From Oscillospiraceae bacterium (GTDB lineage: Bacteria; Bacillota; Clostridia; Oscillospirales; Ruminococcaceae), in assembly GCA_014799385.1 (NCBI GenBank), contig JAAVIC010000025.1, positions 62,001-126,000 of the forward strand: DNA of 64,000 nt. Direction: 5' to 3'. The notes beneath the pieces are model-generated. The model saw only the letters and a list, made by a program, of their open reading frames with translations. It did no database searches and had not been told where the DNA came from. Position numbers and translations under genes: made by a program. Positions 18,092 to 26,378 of the stretch are shown piece by piece. Numbering within the stretch: position 1 is the stretch's first letter; each line of letters starts with the position of its first letter.

Positions 18092-18619
18092 ATGGACGAG
18101 TTTGTAAAATACCTGAGCCGAAAAGGGAAAAGCAACTTTTCCAAAGCAACAGACGAGGAGATGAAACAGCTTGAGGAGTGGGGAAAGGGAAAACTCCCGA
18201 AGGAGTTCCTTTACGTCTATCAAAATATGATGCCTACGGGAGTGCTGACAATCAAGGATATTCGCATTTACGGTATGGAGCGAATCAAAGCCGAGAATTT
18301 TGACTATGTTCCCGGAGCGAATATCTATCCGTTGGGATTATTCACCTTTGCGTCGGCTATGGACGGAGACGCGTTCTGTATAGATTTGAACGATGAAACC
18401 GGAAGCGTTTATCAATGCTCCCACTCACTTTTGTCAGATGAAAACGAGATAAGAGTTTACGGCTTCGGCAGAACAAAGAATCTGGAATTTACTTACGAAA
18501 ATGTTATTGGCTGCTCAATGAAGATTGCGGACAATTATCGTGAGTTTACCGAAGTGCTTAGAAAAAGAAGAAGTATATCCTATGATGTTGAGAGTTATGC
18601 AGCAGACATGTATATATGA
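18092..18619 (+). CDS. SUKH (SMI1/KNR4-like) domain protein
   Basis: 175 residues from the ATG at 18092, which has AAAGGA about 7 bases upstream; an upstream in-frame ATG at 18059 has no such site. LKEFLYVYQNMMPTG-like sequence (LPKEFLYVYQNMMPTGVL) followed by FTFASAMDGDAFCIDL resembles the SMI1/KNR4 superfamily, whose bacterial members often neutralise contact-dependent or polymorphic toxins. No toxin gene is adjacent, so an orphan immunity role is inference. A terminator follows at once. Confidence 0.7.
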   Translation: MDEFVKYLSRKGKSNFSKATDEEMKQLEEWGKGKLPKEFLYVYQNMMPTGVLTIKDIRIYGMERIKAENFDYVPGANIYPLGLFTFASAMDGDAFCIDLNDETGSVYQCSHSLLSDENEIRVYGFGRTKNLEFTYENVIGCSMKIADNYREFTEVLRKRRSISYDVESYAADMYI

Positions 18620-18629
18620 CTTTTTAGTT

Positions 18630-18655
18630 CCTCCCCAACGCGGGGAGGGATTTTT
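18630..18655 (+). terminator. Terminator after the SUKH gene
   Basis: CCTCCCC pairs with GGGGAGG around a 5-base loop, followed by GATTTTTGTTTT. Confidence 0.85.
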
Positions 18656-18731
18656 GTTTTCCCAGAAACAACTGCCAAAACACTTTCGGAAAATTTGTGC
18701 AAAAACCCCCAAGGGATATTGCCGACTTTTG

Positions 18732-18760
18732 TTGACAAAAGGCTCGAAATATGATATAAT
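18732..18760 (+). promoter_or_regulatory. Promoter of the 38-residue membrane peptide gene
   Basis: TTGACA (18732-18737), 17 bp, TATAAT (18755-18760). A Family B repeat starts 12 bp after the -10 box, as at the SUKH gene. Confidence 0.85.
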
Positions 18761-18772
18761 AAAAATAGAATT

Positions 18773-18829
18773 ATATCCTTACAGCGATTTGTGTTCGATT
18801 CAAATCAACGCAAATTGGGAACTGAAAAG
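18773..18829 (+). repeat. Family B repeat, copy 2
   Basis: It has ATATCCTTACAG at the left, a TTCGATTCAAATCAACG middle and ATTGGGAACTGAAAA at the right, then GATGATATAAT. It sits in the putative 5' untranslated region of the small membrane-peptide gene. Confidence 0.7.
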
Positions 18830-18896
18830 ATGATATAATATCAGTAAAACAAAGTACGGTTACACAGGCGTTTTAATCAAGAAAGGGCTGAACGAT

Positions 18897-19013
18897 ATGA
18901 GAAGAAGACCCATAAGCAGATTGAACAGAATACAGAAGATGGTTGCGGTCGGTATTACCGTAATAATGTTGTTGATAGCCGGTGTTGCTGTGGCAATGCT
19001 TTCTATAATGTGA
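18897..19013 (+). CDS. Small single-span membrane protein (38 residues)
   Basis: An arginine-rich N-terminus (MRRRPISRLNRIQKM) is followed by one hydrophobic helix (VAVGITVIMLLIAGVAVAML). The ATG at 18897 has GAAAGGG about 11 bases upstream. The unit is complete, with its own consensus promoter, the open frame and a terminator directly after the stop, which makes a real gene more likely than chance. The function is unknown; the basic head and single helix predict an N-in membrane peptide. Confidence 0.6.
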   Translation: MRRRPISRLNRIQKMVAVGITVIMLLIAGVAVAMLSIM

Positions 19014-19021
19014 CAGTCTGT

Positions 19022-19046
19022 TCCGCCCTTTCGGGGGCGGATTTTT
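19022..19046 (+). terminator. Terminator after the small membrane peptide
   Basis: CCGCCC-tttcgg-GGGCGG is followed by ATTTTTATTT. It lies 9 bp after the stop codon of the 38-residue frame. Confidence 0.85.
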
Positions 19047-19184
19047 ATTTCCGCGGAAATAAAAAAGTTTTGATAAAAATGCAACGATTTTGAAATTCTG
19101 TCGTATATACAAGTGAGAGGGTCAGAGCGTGTTCACATTACCGCTCTAAAAATGTTGCGCAGCATTTCTCTTGGAGGCTATCAT

Positions 19185-19739
19185 ATGCAGACAAACGAAA
19201 AAAGGCTTGCCGCCAAGCTGAGAAACGGCGACACGGAAGCCCTGAAGGAGATTATCGACCGCTACACGGGATATGTACGCACGGTTATCCGAAATTTCTC
19301 GCGCGGTTCGCTCTCCGAGCAGGACATTGATGAGCTTTGCTCGGATGTGTTTTTTTCGCTCTGGCAGCATAGGGAGGGTATCAAAGCGGACGATGGGTTT
19401 CGTTCGTATCTCTCCGCGATAGCGCGAAATGCCGTAAAGGATAGGTTCAAGTCGGCTAATCCGCCGAGCGAGGATATTTCGGAACTGGAGATTCCGAGCG
19501 GAATCGAAGTCGAGGATATGGCGCAGCTGCGAGAAACGCTCCGCTGTATGGACAAAGGTCTTTCAACGCTCCCCGAGCGGGACAGTGAGATTTTCGCGAG
19601 GTTTTATTTCTACGGCGAGACCGCTCCCGAAATCGCGCGGCGAATGGACATTCCCGAAGGTACGGTGCGTTCGTCCCTCTCAAGAACACGCAATAAGCTG
19701 AAAGAATATCTGACGAAAAGAGGTTTTGAATATGCTTGA
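19185..19739 (+). CDS. ECF-type RNA polymerase sigma factor
   Basis: 184 residues. The region 2 part (DRYTGYVRTVIRNFSRGSLS through DIDELCSDVFFSLWQH) binds the -10 element and core polymerase; the region 4 part (LPERDSEIFARFYFYGETAP through IPEGTVRSSLSRTRNKLKEY) is the -35 helix-turn-helix. I use the ATG at 19185, 7 bases after GGAGG; upstream ATGs lack a site. Its last codons overlap the next gene by 8 bases, so the two are coupled. It is an alternative sigma factor whose signal is unknown. Confidence 0.9.
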   Translation: MQTNEKRLAAKLRNGDTEALKEIIDRYTGYVRTVIRNFSRGSLSEQDIDELCSDVFFSLWQHREGIKADDGFRSYLSAIARNAVKDRFKSANPPSEDISELEIPSGIEVEDMAQLRETLRCMDKGLSTLPERDSEIFARFYFYGETAPEIARRMDIPEGTVRSSLSRTRNKLKEYLTKRGFEYA

Positions 19740-20445
19740 GAAACTGTTGAAAAAATGCTATGACGAGGAATTTCCGGCAAACGGCGATTCCGAGAACATC
19801 AAGACCGTTGTTTTGTCGCGAATAGAAAAGGAGAATCATATGAAACGCTTTAGAATAAAGCCGCTTATAATTGCGGCGGCGGTGGCTGCTTTTTCAGTGG
19901 TTTCGCTCCTCGTGGTCAATGCTGCTATGCAAGGAGCGTTAGTTAAATTCATTATGGGTGGCGAAGAGATTGAGGGCGAATACAACGATTATGTAGACAG
20001 AAAGGGATTTAGGAATATATCCTTTGAAACAGTACTGCCGAGCCATGTGAAGAATTTCGCGATAATATACGATGTTGACGCACCCGCGGGTGAAAATGTT
20101 CGGGTAATCACCAAGGAAACAGATCCCGAATTTATGGAAAATCTTGTTCGGTATGCAGAAGCGATCGATACATTTCGGGAAAAATATGCACAAACACAAA
20201 ATTATGAGGAAATCGATCCCGAGAACTTCGGGCTTGTTCTCAAGGACAGCGAGCTTTGCTCATACAATCTGGGTTCCGATATGTGGAATTGCGGTGGTCA
20301 TTTCGGCGGGAATTTTATGCACACCGGGGCAGCCGAGGGAACTCCCTCCGGAGTTTATATTGAAAATATTCCCAATGACGCTGACACGACAAACGAAACC
20401 ACAATATATAGGGAAACATTATATTACTATGTGGGCATAGAATAA
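19732..20445 (+). CDS. Putative membrane anti-sigma partner
   Basis: 237 residues. A short cytoplasmic N-terminus (MLEKLLKKCYDEEFPANGDS) is followed by a basic stretch and one transmembrane helix (PLIIAAAVAAFSVVSLLVV, residues about 43-62); the remaining 170 residues lie outside. Size, single span and the 8-base overlap with the sigma gene suggest a cognate regulator, but no known anti-sigma motif is evident. The ATG at 19732 has GAGG 8 bases upstream; a TTG at 19726 is also possible. Confidence 0.7.
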   Translation: MLEKLLKKCYDEEFPANGDSENIKTVVLSRIEKENHMKRFRIKPLIIAAAVAAFSVVSLLVVNAAMQGALVKFIMGGEEIEGEYNDYVDRKGFRNISFETVLPSHVKNFAIIYDVDAPAGENVRVITKETDPEFMENLVRYAEAIDTFREKYAQTQNYEEIDPENFGLVLKDSELCSYNLGSDMWNCGGHFGGNFMHTGAAEGTPSGVYIENIPNDADTTNETTIYRETLYYYVGIE

Positions 20446-20451
20446 CAAATT

Positions 20452-20649
20452 CAGACTGTCGATAAACCCTCGCACCGCCCCGCCGCATTGCGGCGGGGCT
20501 TACTTCGTCAAAGCCCTAACGGCAACAGGACGTTGCTGCAAGGTCGCCAAAAGGCGGCAAGGATGCCGCCAACATAGCGACCTCGGCGGCAGGCATAAAG
20601 CCTAGCCGTTAGGGCTTTTCCTCGTCTGCGAGTGTTTCTCGACAGTCTG
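20452..20649 (+). repeat. Family D multibranched element, copy 1
   Basis: The outer stem CAGACTGTCGA/TCGACAGTCTG is perfect. A second stem is CTCGCA/TGCGAG. Arm A is GCCCCGCCGC-att-GCGGCGGGGC, followed by the unpaired TTACTTCGTCAA. Arm B is AGCCCTAACGGC (20512-20523) with GCCGTTAGGGCT (20605-20616), enclosing further GC-rich hairpins. It fills most of the 400-bp gap between the anti-sigma and RING-like genes. Confidence 0.75.
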
Positions 20650-20687
20650 AGAAATGCGAGTAAAAAAGGCTTTTTCTACAAACTGAA

Positions 20688-20716
20688 AATCCCCCTTACC
20701 GGAGGGGGATTTTTTC
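20688..20716 (+). terminator. Rho-independent terminator
   Basis: AATCCCCCT-taccgg-AGGGGGATT is followed by TTTT. It lies after the Family D element and before the promoter of the RING-like gene. Confidence 0.8.
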
Positions 20717-20736
20717 GTTATTTTTACAATAAAAGG

Positions 20737-20765
20737 TTGATTTATCCGTAAAAATGTGCTATAAT
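20737..20765 (+). promoter_or_regulatory. Promoter of the RING-like gene
   Basis: TTGATT (20737-20742), 17 bp, TATAAT (20760-20765). The start of the RNA would carry TTGAATATCA (20770-20779), which is exactly complementary to TGATATTCAA (20817-20826) just before the ribosome-binding site. Confidence 0.75.
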
Positions 20766-20846
20766 TATATTGAATATCAATTATGCCGCAGGAAGATTCA
20801 CATAAACGGCTTATTGTGATATTCAAGGATATGAAAGGATAAAACA

Positions 20847-21749
20847 ATGTCTGAATCAAGATTTGAAAATAAATTATGCCCCGTGTGCCGAAAGCGCTTT
20901 GGCAAGGACGACGAAATCGTGGTTTGCCCCGAGTGCGGAACTCCCCACCATAGGGCTTGCTGGAACTCCCTGAACCATTGCGGAGTTGAGGAGTTTCACG
21001 GTATGAACTATGTCTGGAACGGCAGACTGCCCGATGAGGACGAGCCTGTCAAATCCGAAACGGAGGAGTTTGCGGAACACGTTATGAATGTCGCGCAATC
21101 CGTAAAAGAAGCCGAAAACGACCCTCATCACGCGGAATATCCGAATATTCACCCGAACAACACCGAAAATCAGATTTTCAATATGATGGACGACCCGATA
21201 ATAGACGAGCTTGTCAAGAGCATACAGAATAACGAAAAGGGCGCGGACGGCGTAAGTATGCGCGAGCTGGCGGCATTTTCTGCGACCTCGGTGTGGCATT
21301 ACGCGCGCGCGTTCGGTACGTTCCGCGATGGAAAAAAACGCAAGGTGTTTTTTAACTTCTGCAGCGGTTTTTTCGCTCCGCTTTTCCAGTTCTACCGTAA
21401 GATGGATTGGCTTGGAATTTTGACAACGATTCTGATGGTCGTTCCGACAATTGCCGCTATAAAGCTTGCCGGCGGCGCAGCCGTGCAGCCCTCCGACAAA
21501 GCGTCCAATATGCTGCTTCTGGTGAATATCGTTATAGAGGCGCTGTGGTGTCTTTTCGGGGACTATATCTACTATCGCCACGCGGTGAAGAGAATTTTGA
21601 AGATACGCGCGAATTATGAGGGCGATACCGAGTCGGACGAATATTTTATGGCTCTGTACGAAAGCGGAAAGCCCTCTTTCGCGAGAGTTGTGTTGGGCTT
21701 TTTGGGAATCTGGCTGATTGAGGCTTGCGTGGAGCTGATGCTGAAATGA
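20847..21749 (+). CDS. RING-like zinc-finger membrane protein
   Basis: 300 residues. The N-terminal part has CPVC, CPEC, a following H-H pair and C (CPECGTPHHRACWNSLNHC), the cross-brace pattern of the prokaryotic RING-finger family (Prok-RING_1 type). A long acidic linker follows, then about three hydrophobic segments (LGILTTILMVVPTIAAIKL, LLLVNIVIEALWCLFG, VVLGFLGIWLIEACVELML). Cytosolic zinc domain plus membrane anchor is likely; the function is unknown. It ends in an ATGA overlap with the next gene. Confidence 0.75.
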   Translation: MSESRFENKLCPVCRKRFGKDDEIVVCPECGTPHHRACWNSLNHCGVEEFHGMNYVWNGRLPDEDEPVKSETEEFAEHVMNVAQSVKEAENDPHHAEYPNIHPNNTENQIFNMMDDPIIDELVKSIQNNEKGADGVSMRELAAFSATSVWHYARAFGTFRDGKKRKVFFNFCSGFFAPLFQFYRKMDWLGILTTILMVVPTIAAIKLAGGAAVQPSDKASNMLLLVNIVIEALWCLFGDYIYYRHAVKRILKIRANYEGDTESDEYFMALYESGKPSFARVVLGFLGIWLIEACVELMLK

Positions 21750-23581
21750 AACAACGGTTAGAACTGTTTTATGAAACACTGGGCGACCGCGGGATAATGT
21801 TCATACTTTATGCGTTTTCCGTGGTGGTGAATACGCTGTTTTCGCTGAGTATGGAGCTTCCCGCGATTTATCCCGATGAGATAAACACGGCGGGCATAGC
21901 GGCAATGTATTCGGGGCGCGATTGGTCCGGTCTGCTGCGCGATACGGGTATCTCCGGGGGATATATCGGAGCGCTGTTCTACGCGCCGATATTCGTTGTA
22001 TTTAACAATCCATTTGCGGCTTATAAGGCTATGCTGGTGGTAAATGCTCTGCTTATCAGCTTTATCCCGCTGATAGCCTACTATATGGCGGCGAAATTGG
22101 GCGTTCCGCGTCTGCGGTACAAGGTGCTCATCGCCTTATGCTGCGGAATGTACGTTTCTTATGTCGCGAACTCGAAATTCATCTGGAACGAAACCATTAC
22201 CTGCCTTATCGGGTGGATTTTGGCATTGTGCCTGTTTACATCGTGGAGTAAAAAGGACGTTTACTCGCGTATCTCGATGTCGATTCTGTTGGGATTTCTG
22301 TGTGCAGTGGCATATGCCGCGAACGTGCGCCTTATTGCCGAAACGGCGGCGATTTTACTTACCGTATTGCTGGCGCGTATCATATTCCGCGAGAAGCTGG
22401 TAAATGTGCCGGTGCTTTTGATTTCACTGTGTGTATCGTTTTTCGCGGAGAGCTTCACTCGAAAGGCGGTTTTAGGCTCGGCTTTCGGAGATTCGGGAAA
22501 TGCGCAGATAATCTCACCGCATTCCTCGAACGCGAATTTTTTCGGAGTGCTGTTTTCGCACATATACTCGCTGATGACCTCTTCATTGGGATTGGGGGCG
22601 ATGGCGGCGGCGCTTACGGCGATATTGGTTATCAAGTGGATAAGCGAGGGAATAAAAAGCCGCGAGCGAACGCTCGAGGACGGAACAAAAGTCTACGAAC
22701 CGAACACGCATATGTACAGCGCGCGGATCTCGGTGTTCGCGATGATGCAATTTCTGATGGCGGGGTGTACGGCAATATTTTCGGCGCTTTTTACTGTCGG
22801 TACGGGTAAGTTCGCCGCAGAATCGACCGTATTCGGCAGATACACCGACAATATCGCGCCGTTGGCGATTTTCCTTGTTTTGACATTTATCTTCACATAC
22901 GGAATAGACCTTAAAAAGCTCTGGCTCTGCGCGGGGGTCTACGCCTATGCGTGCATATGCTTCGCGATTGTCGGTTTCCCGATCGTAAGCAGCTCGGAGA
23001 ATTATTTGCAGTCCTCCGTGCCGGGAATGTTCCCTATTGGGGTAAGGGCGGGCGCGGAAAGCTCCATCACCGCGATGAGTTATGTTATTATGTCGTCTTG
23101 CGTGTTTTCAATGCTCACGATATTTATTGTTATTGTAAGCTGCTCGAAAAAGCACCGCAAAACGTTTATCGGATTTGTTATGTTATGTATGATAAGCTAC
23201 ACCACTGTTTATACGGGATTTGTGTATCTTCCGCGAGTGGGCAGCGAAAATGCCGAAAAAAGCGAACCTTACCGTGCGGTGTCCAAGCTGCTGTACAACG
23301 ACCCGCAATCTCCGCCGATTGTGGTGTATGACGAGGATACGTCACTGGCGGCAACTATTCAGTTTCTGAACCCCAAAGCAAGGGTCGGGATTCTGTCGGC
23401 GGGTGAGCGCGTTCCCGAATCGTGTCTGCTTATCGCCTCCAATGGCGTTCAAATGCCTACCCAGCTCGAAGGGTCATACGATTTGGCGGGACGCACCGAT
23501 AAATATTCGGTTTACGCGTATGGAGAGGCGGCGCGCGACTTCATACGGTACAATTCCGAAAAAGGGAACACATCACAATAA
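21746..23581 (+). CDS. Multispanning membrane protein, GT-C glycosyltransferase-like
   Basis: 611 residues with 10 or more hydrophobic spans. After the first span comes a loop with YPDE (LPAIYPDEINTAGIAAMYSG), the kind of acidic pair found in lipid-linked sugar transferases of the GT-C fold (PMT/ArnT-like). The last 120 residues form a soluble domain. The assignment rests on topology and that motif only. The ATG at 21746 overlaps the RING-like gene's stop by four bases; the two are probably translated together. Confidence 0.6.
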   Translation: MKQRLELFYETLGDRGIMFILYAFSVVVNTLFSLSMELPAIYPDEINTAGIAAMYSGRDWSGLLRDTGISGGYIGALFYAPIFVVFNNPFAAYKAMLVVNALLISFIPLIAYYMAAKLGVPRLRYKVLIALCCGMYVSYVANSKFIWNETITCLIGWILALCLFTSWSKKDVYSRISMSILLGFLCAVAYAANVRLIAETAAILLTVLLARIIFREKLVNVPVLLISLCVSFFAESFTRKAVLGSAFGDSGNAQIISPHSSNANFFGVLFSHIYSLMTSSLGLGAMAAALTAILVIKWISEGIKSRERTLEDGTKVYEPNTHMYSARISVFAMMQFLMAGCTAIFSALFTVGTGKFAAESTVFGRYTDNIAPLAIFLVLTFIFTYGIDLKKLWLCAGVYAYACICFAIVGFPIVSSSENYLQSSVPGMFPIGVRAGAESSITAMSYVIMSSCVFSMLTIFIVIVSCSKKHRKTFIGFVMLCMISYTTVYTGFVYLPRVGSENAEKSEPYRAVSKLLYNDPQSPPIVVYDEDTSLAATIQFLNPKARVGILSAGERVPESCLLIASNGVQMPTQLEGSYDLAGRTDKYSVYAYGEAARDFIRYNSEKGNTSQ

Positions 23582-23603
23582 AACGCAAAGAAGGTAATAT
23601 CAA

Positions 23604-24968
23604 ATGCCTGTATTCAAAAAGCAGAGTAAACGATTTTCGCCGTCACGAATCCTTGTATTGGGATTCCTGGCGATTATCGCGGCGGGGACACTTCTGCTGT
23701 GTCTGCCGATTTCCTCAAAATCACGCGAGTTTACACCCGTCTTTGACTGTCTGTTTACCGCAACCTCAGCAAGCTGTGTTACGGGACTTTCGATATATGA
23801 CACATGGACGCATTGGTCGCTGTTCGGGCAGATAGTCATCGCACTGATGATTCAAGTCGGCGGATTGGGATTCGTTACCATCATCACGTTTTTCAACGTT
23901 GCTGCAGGTAAGAAGCTGGGCTACCGCACATTGAAAAACGCCGCGGGCGATCTCTCCGAGAGCAGCTTTGAGGGCGGAAAGCGAATCTTTATCCGCATTA
24001 TGAAGTACAGCTTTATTTTTGAGGGAATCGGCGCGGCGGTGCTGGCAGCGGTGCTTATCCCGGGTCACGGAATCTACGGCGCATGGATGGGAATATTTAT
24101 GAGCATTTCGGCGTTCTGCAACGCGGGCTTCGACCTGATGGGAATGGAGGGCGCGGGCACAAGTCTTATCGCCTGTCAAGGAAATCCCGTAGTGCTGATT
24201 ACGTTGTCTCTGTTGATCATCGTGGGCGGATTGGGATTTATTGTCTGGGAGAACTTTCTGAATATCCGCATACGCAAGAAACTGACGCTCCATACGCAGG
24301 TCGTGCTGATTATGACGGGGATCCTGGTGGTAAGCGGAACGGTATTCTATATGATTGCCGAGGGCGGTAATCCCAAGACTATGGGCGAAATGTCGTTCGG
24401 CGAAAAACTTTTGAACTCGTTTTTTTCGTCCGTATCGGCAAGAACGGCGGGATTCGACAGTATCGGAATGTCCGACACATCGGAATTTTCGCAGCTTGGC
24501 ACGATAATTCTGATGTTTGTGGGAGCGGCTCCCGGTTCTACGGGCGGCGGAATCAAGGTCACTACGCTGATGGTAATGATAATGACAGTGGTTTCGTATA
24601 TACGCAATAAAAACGATGTGGAGCTGCTGGGACACAAGCTCGACAAGTTGACTATCTACCGCACACTGGTTATTTCGGTGCTGTCGCTGTTCGCGGTGGG
24701 AGTTTGCTTTGTGGCACTGTACTTCTCGATGCCCGTGAACACCGAGGCGGGTGCGGTTCAGTGCCTGTTTGACGCGGTAAGCGCGTTCTCCACTGCAGGA
24801 TTATCGGCGGGAGCGACTGCCCTTACCGGAATTGCCGGGAAGATACTGTTGATATTCACGATGTTTATCGGAAGAGTGGGACCGGTATCACTGATAATGT
24901 CGCTTGTATTGAACAGCCAGAAACGCAAGAATATTGTCGTTCCCGATGGACAGATACTAATCGGATAA
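23604..24968 (+). CDS. TrkH/KtrB-type potassium uptake protein
   Basis: Membrane pore subunit for K+ (or Na+/K+) uptake, 454 residues. Four pore repeats are visible: FTATSASCVTGLSIYDT, SISAFCNAGFDLMG, SVSARTAGFDSIG and DAVSAFSTAGLSAGAT, each with the filter glycine. AAGAAGG lies before the ATG. TrkH/KtrB normally works with a cytoplasmic TrkA/KtrA gating subunit; none is adjacent, so it must be elsewhere. Confidence 0.93.
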   Translation: MPVFKKQSKRFSPSRILVLGFLAIIAAGTLLLCLPISSKSREFTPVFDCLFTATSASCVTGLSIYDTWTHWSLFGQIVIALMIQVGGLGFVTIITFFNVAAGKKLGYRTLKNAAGDLSESSFEGGKRIFIRIMKYSFIFEGIGAAVLAAVLIPGHGIYGAWMGIFMSISAFCNAGFDLMGMEGAGTSLIACQGNPVVLITLSLLIIVGGLGFIVWENFLNIRIRKKLTLHTQVVLIMTGILVVSGTVFYMIAEGGNPKTMGEMSFGEKLLNSFFSSVSARTAGFDSIGMSDTSEFSQLGTIILMFVGAAPGSTGGGIKVTTLMVMIMTVVSYIRNKNDVELLGHKLDKLTIYRTLVISVLSLFAVGVCFVALYFSMPVNTEAGAVQCLFDAVSAFSTAGLSAGATALTGIAGKILLIFTMFIGRVGPVSLIMSLVLNSQKRKNIVVPDGQILIG

Positions 24969-25031
24969 ACGTTATATCCTTACAGAAAATCGCGCTCGAC
25001 CAAAATCAACGTTTTATTGGGAGCTGAAAAA
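24963..25031 (+). repeat. Family B repeat, copy 3 (tandem)
   Basis: It begins GGATAAACGTTATATCC, continues TTACAGAAAATCGCGCTCGAC and ends TTTTATTGGGAGCTGAAAAA. Copy 4 repeats it with an 82-bp period. The trkH stop codon lies inside the left edge. Confidence 0.75.
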
Positions 25032-25044
25032 ACAGATTTTGAAT

Positions 25045-25110
25045 GGATAAACGTTATATCCTTACAGAAAATCACGCTAGACTTAAATCAACATTTTATT
25101 GGGAGCTAAA
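25045..25110 (+). repeat. Family B repeat, copy 4 (tandem)
   Basis: Nearly identical to copy 3. Its terminal TTGGGAGC supplies GGGAG (25101-25105) exactly 8 bases before the ATG at 25114, so the element's end acts as the Shine-Dalgarno sequence of the next gene. Confidence 0.75.
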
Positions 25111-25113
25111 AAG

Positions 25114-25548
25114 ATGGAGAGTTATATTAATATAACCGATGAAGTTCTCGGGGAATTAAATGGTCGCGACTGCATTTTTATCGATAAGGTAACCTTTGAA
25201 GATGTTGCAGGCTTGACGTTTGAGGGCGAAATCAACGGTTGGCTTGCGTCAAAAATCCGTGAGGAGAAGTGGATTCCGTATAAGTTGATGTTCAAGAGAG
25301 TTATTTCGCACTTTGTCTGCGAATTGGATACTTATGAGAACATGATGGGATTTGTCGGGTGCAGTGACTTTGCGATAATTGAGAACAGCAAAATGATGTC
25401 GAAAATCCCGATTCGCAGTGATTATGACAAATCCCGGTATAAGCATTTTCGGGTGTTTACCTATGACTATGTGTTTGATATTCTCGCCGAAAGCTATGAG
25501 CTTGCGGCAGACTTGGATAAGGCAAAGCCAATGGGGAATGGGGGATAA
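25114..25548 (+). CDS. Hypothetical protein
   Basis: 144 residues, soluble and acidic, beginning MESYINITDEVLGELNGRDC. I do not recognise a family. The ATG at 25114 uses the GGGAG of a Family B repeat; a TTG at 25099 is in frame but has no site. It ends 4 bp before the methyltransferase gene, so the two are probably co-transcribed, although nothing links their functions. Confidence 0.7.
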   Translation: MESYINITDEVLGELNGRDCIFIDKVTFEDVAGLTFEGEINGWLASKIREEKWIPYKLMFKRVISHFVCELDTYENMMGFVGCSDFAIIENSKMMSKIPIRSDYDKSRYKHFRVFTYDYVFDILAESYELAADLDKAKPMGNGG

Positions 25549-25552
25549 ATAA

Positions 25553-26263
25553 ATGAAAAACGAAGCATTCCAATTAGGCAACATAAAGATGTATGTGTCG
25601 GAGGTTCACCGATTCGGCACGGACGCGTTTCTGCTCGCATATTACGCGGGAATCCGTCACGGCAGCGTGGTGTGCGATTTGTGCACTGGCTGCGGGATAG
25701 TTCCGCTGATATTCTGCAAGAACACTCACCCATCGCTGATTTACGCGATGGATATTCAGAGTGAGGCGATTGCTCTGCTGCAAAAAACGGTGGACGAAAA
25801 CGACCTTCAGAACATAATTCAGCCGATCGTGTGCGATCTGCGGAATATTCCGCAAAGCGTAATGCCGTATGAAAGCGTGGATATAGTCACTGCCAATCCG
25901 CCGTATATGACGGGCGGTTCGGGATTTTACAAGCCCAACGAGGCGCAGGCAATCGCTCGGCACGAGCTGATGTGCACGGTGGAGGACGTCTGCAACGCGG
26001 CGGCAAAGCTGCTGAAATACGGCGGAATGCTGAAAATGTGCCACCGTCCCGAGCGGCTGTCGGACGTGATCGTTGCTATGCGCAAGAGCAAAATCGAGCC
26101 TAAATCCGTTACATTCGTGCACAACAACATCAACGAAAAGCCGTGGCTGTTTCTGATAAGCGGCAAAAAGGGCGGAAACCCCGGAATGATTGTAGAAAAG
26201 CCTATGATTCTGCGTAATGACGATAAGTCCTATACAGATGAGTATTCGAGGATATACGAATGA
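25553..26263 (+). CDS. tRNA1(Val) A37 N6-methyltransferase-like (TrmN6/YfiC family)
   Basis: 236 residues, class I SAM-dependent methyltransferase. The SAM-binding segment is CDLCTGCGIVPLIF and the N6-adenine catalytic motif is NPPYM (TANPPYMTGGSGF). The start FQLGNIKMYVSEVHRFGTDAFLLA matches the TrmN6/YabB group, which methylates N6 of adenine, at A37 of tRNA-Val in E. coli. In Firmicutes this gene commonly neighbours rsmI, as here (115 bp downstream). Confidence 0.88.
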   Translation: MKNEAFQLGNIKMYVSEVHRFGTDAFLLAYYAGIRHGSVVCDLCTGCGIVPLIFCKNTHPSLIYAMDIQSEAIALLQKTVDENDLQNIIQPIVCDLRNIPQSVMPYESVDIVTANPPYMTGGSGFYKPNEAQAIARHELMCTVEDVCNAAAKLLKYGGMLKMCHRPERLSDVIVAMRKSKIEPKSVTFVHNNINEKPWLFLISGKKGGNPGMIVEKPMILRNDDKSYTDEYSRIYE

Positions 26264-26290
26264 TGACAGCCGACATGTTACAATAAAGGC

Positions 26291-26366
26291 AAACGCAATA
26301 TCAGCACGCAGTGCGTACAGCAAATAATGTTCGACTGAGGTCAAGGTTTCATTGGGAGTTGAAAAA
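26291..26366 (+). repeat. Family B repeat, copy 5 (divergent)
   Basis: It has AACGCAATATC, an ACGCA/TGCGT hairpin insert, GTACAG, GTTCGACTGAGGTCAAGG and a right end CATTGGGAGTTGAAAAA. It lies between the TrmN6-like gene and rsmI; the rsmI ATG begins 13 bases after it. Confidence 0.6.
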
Positions 26367-26378
26367 GAGGTGATTGAT

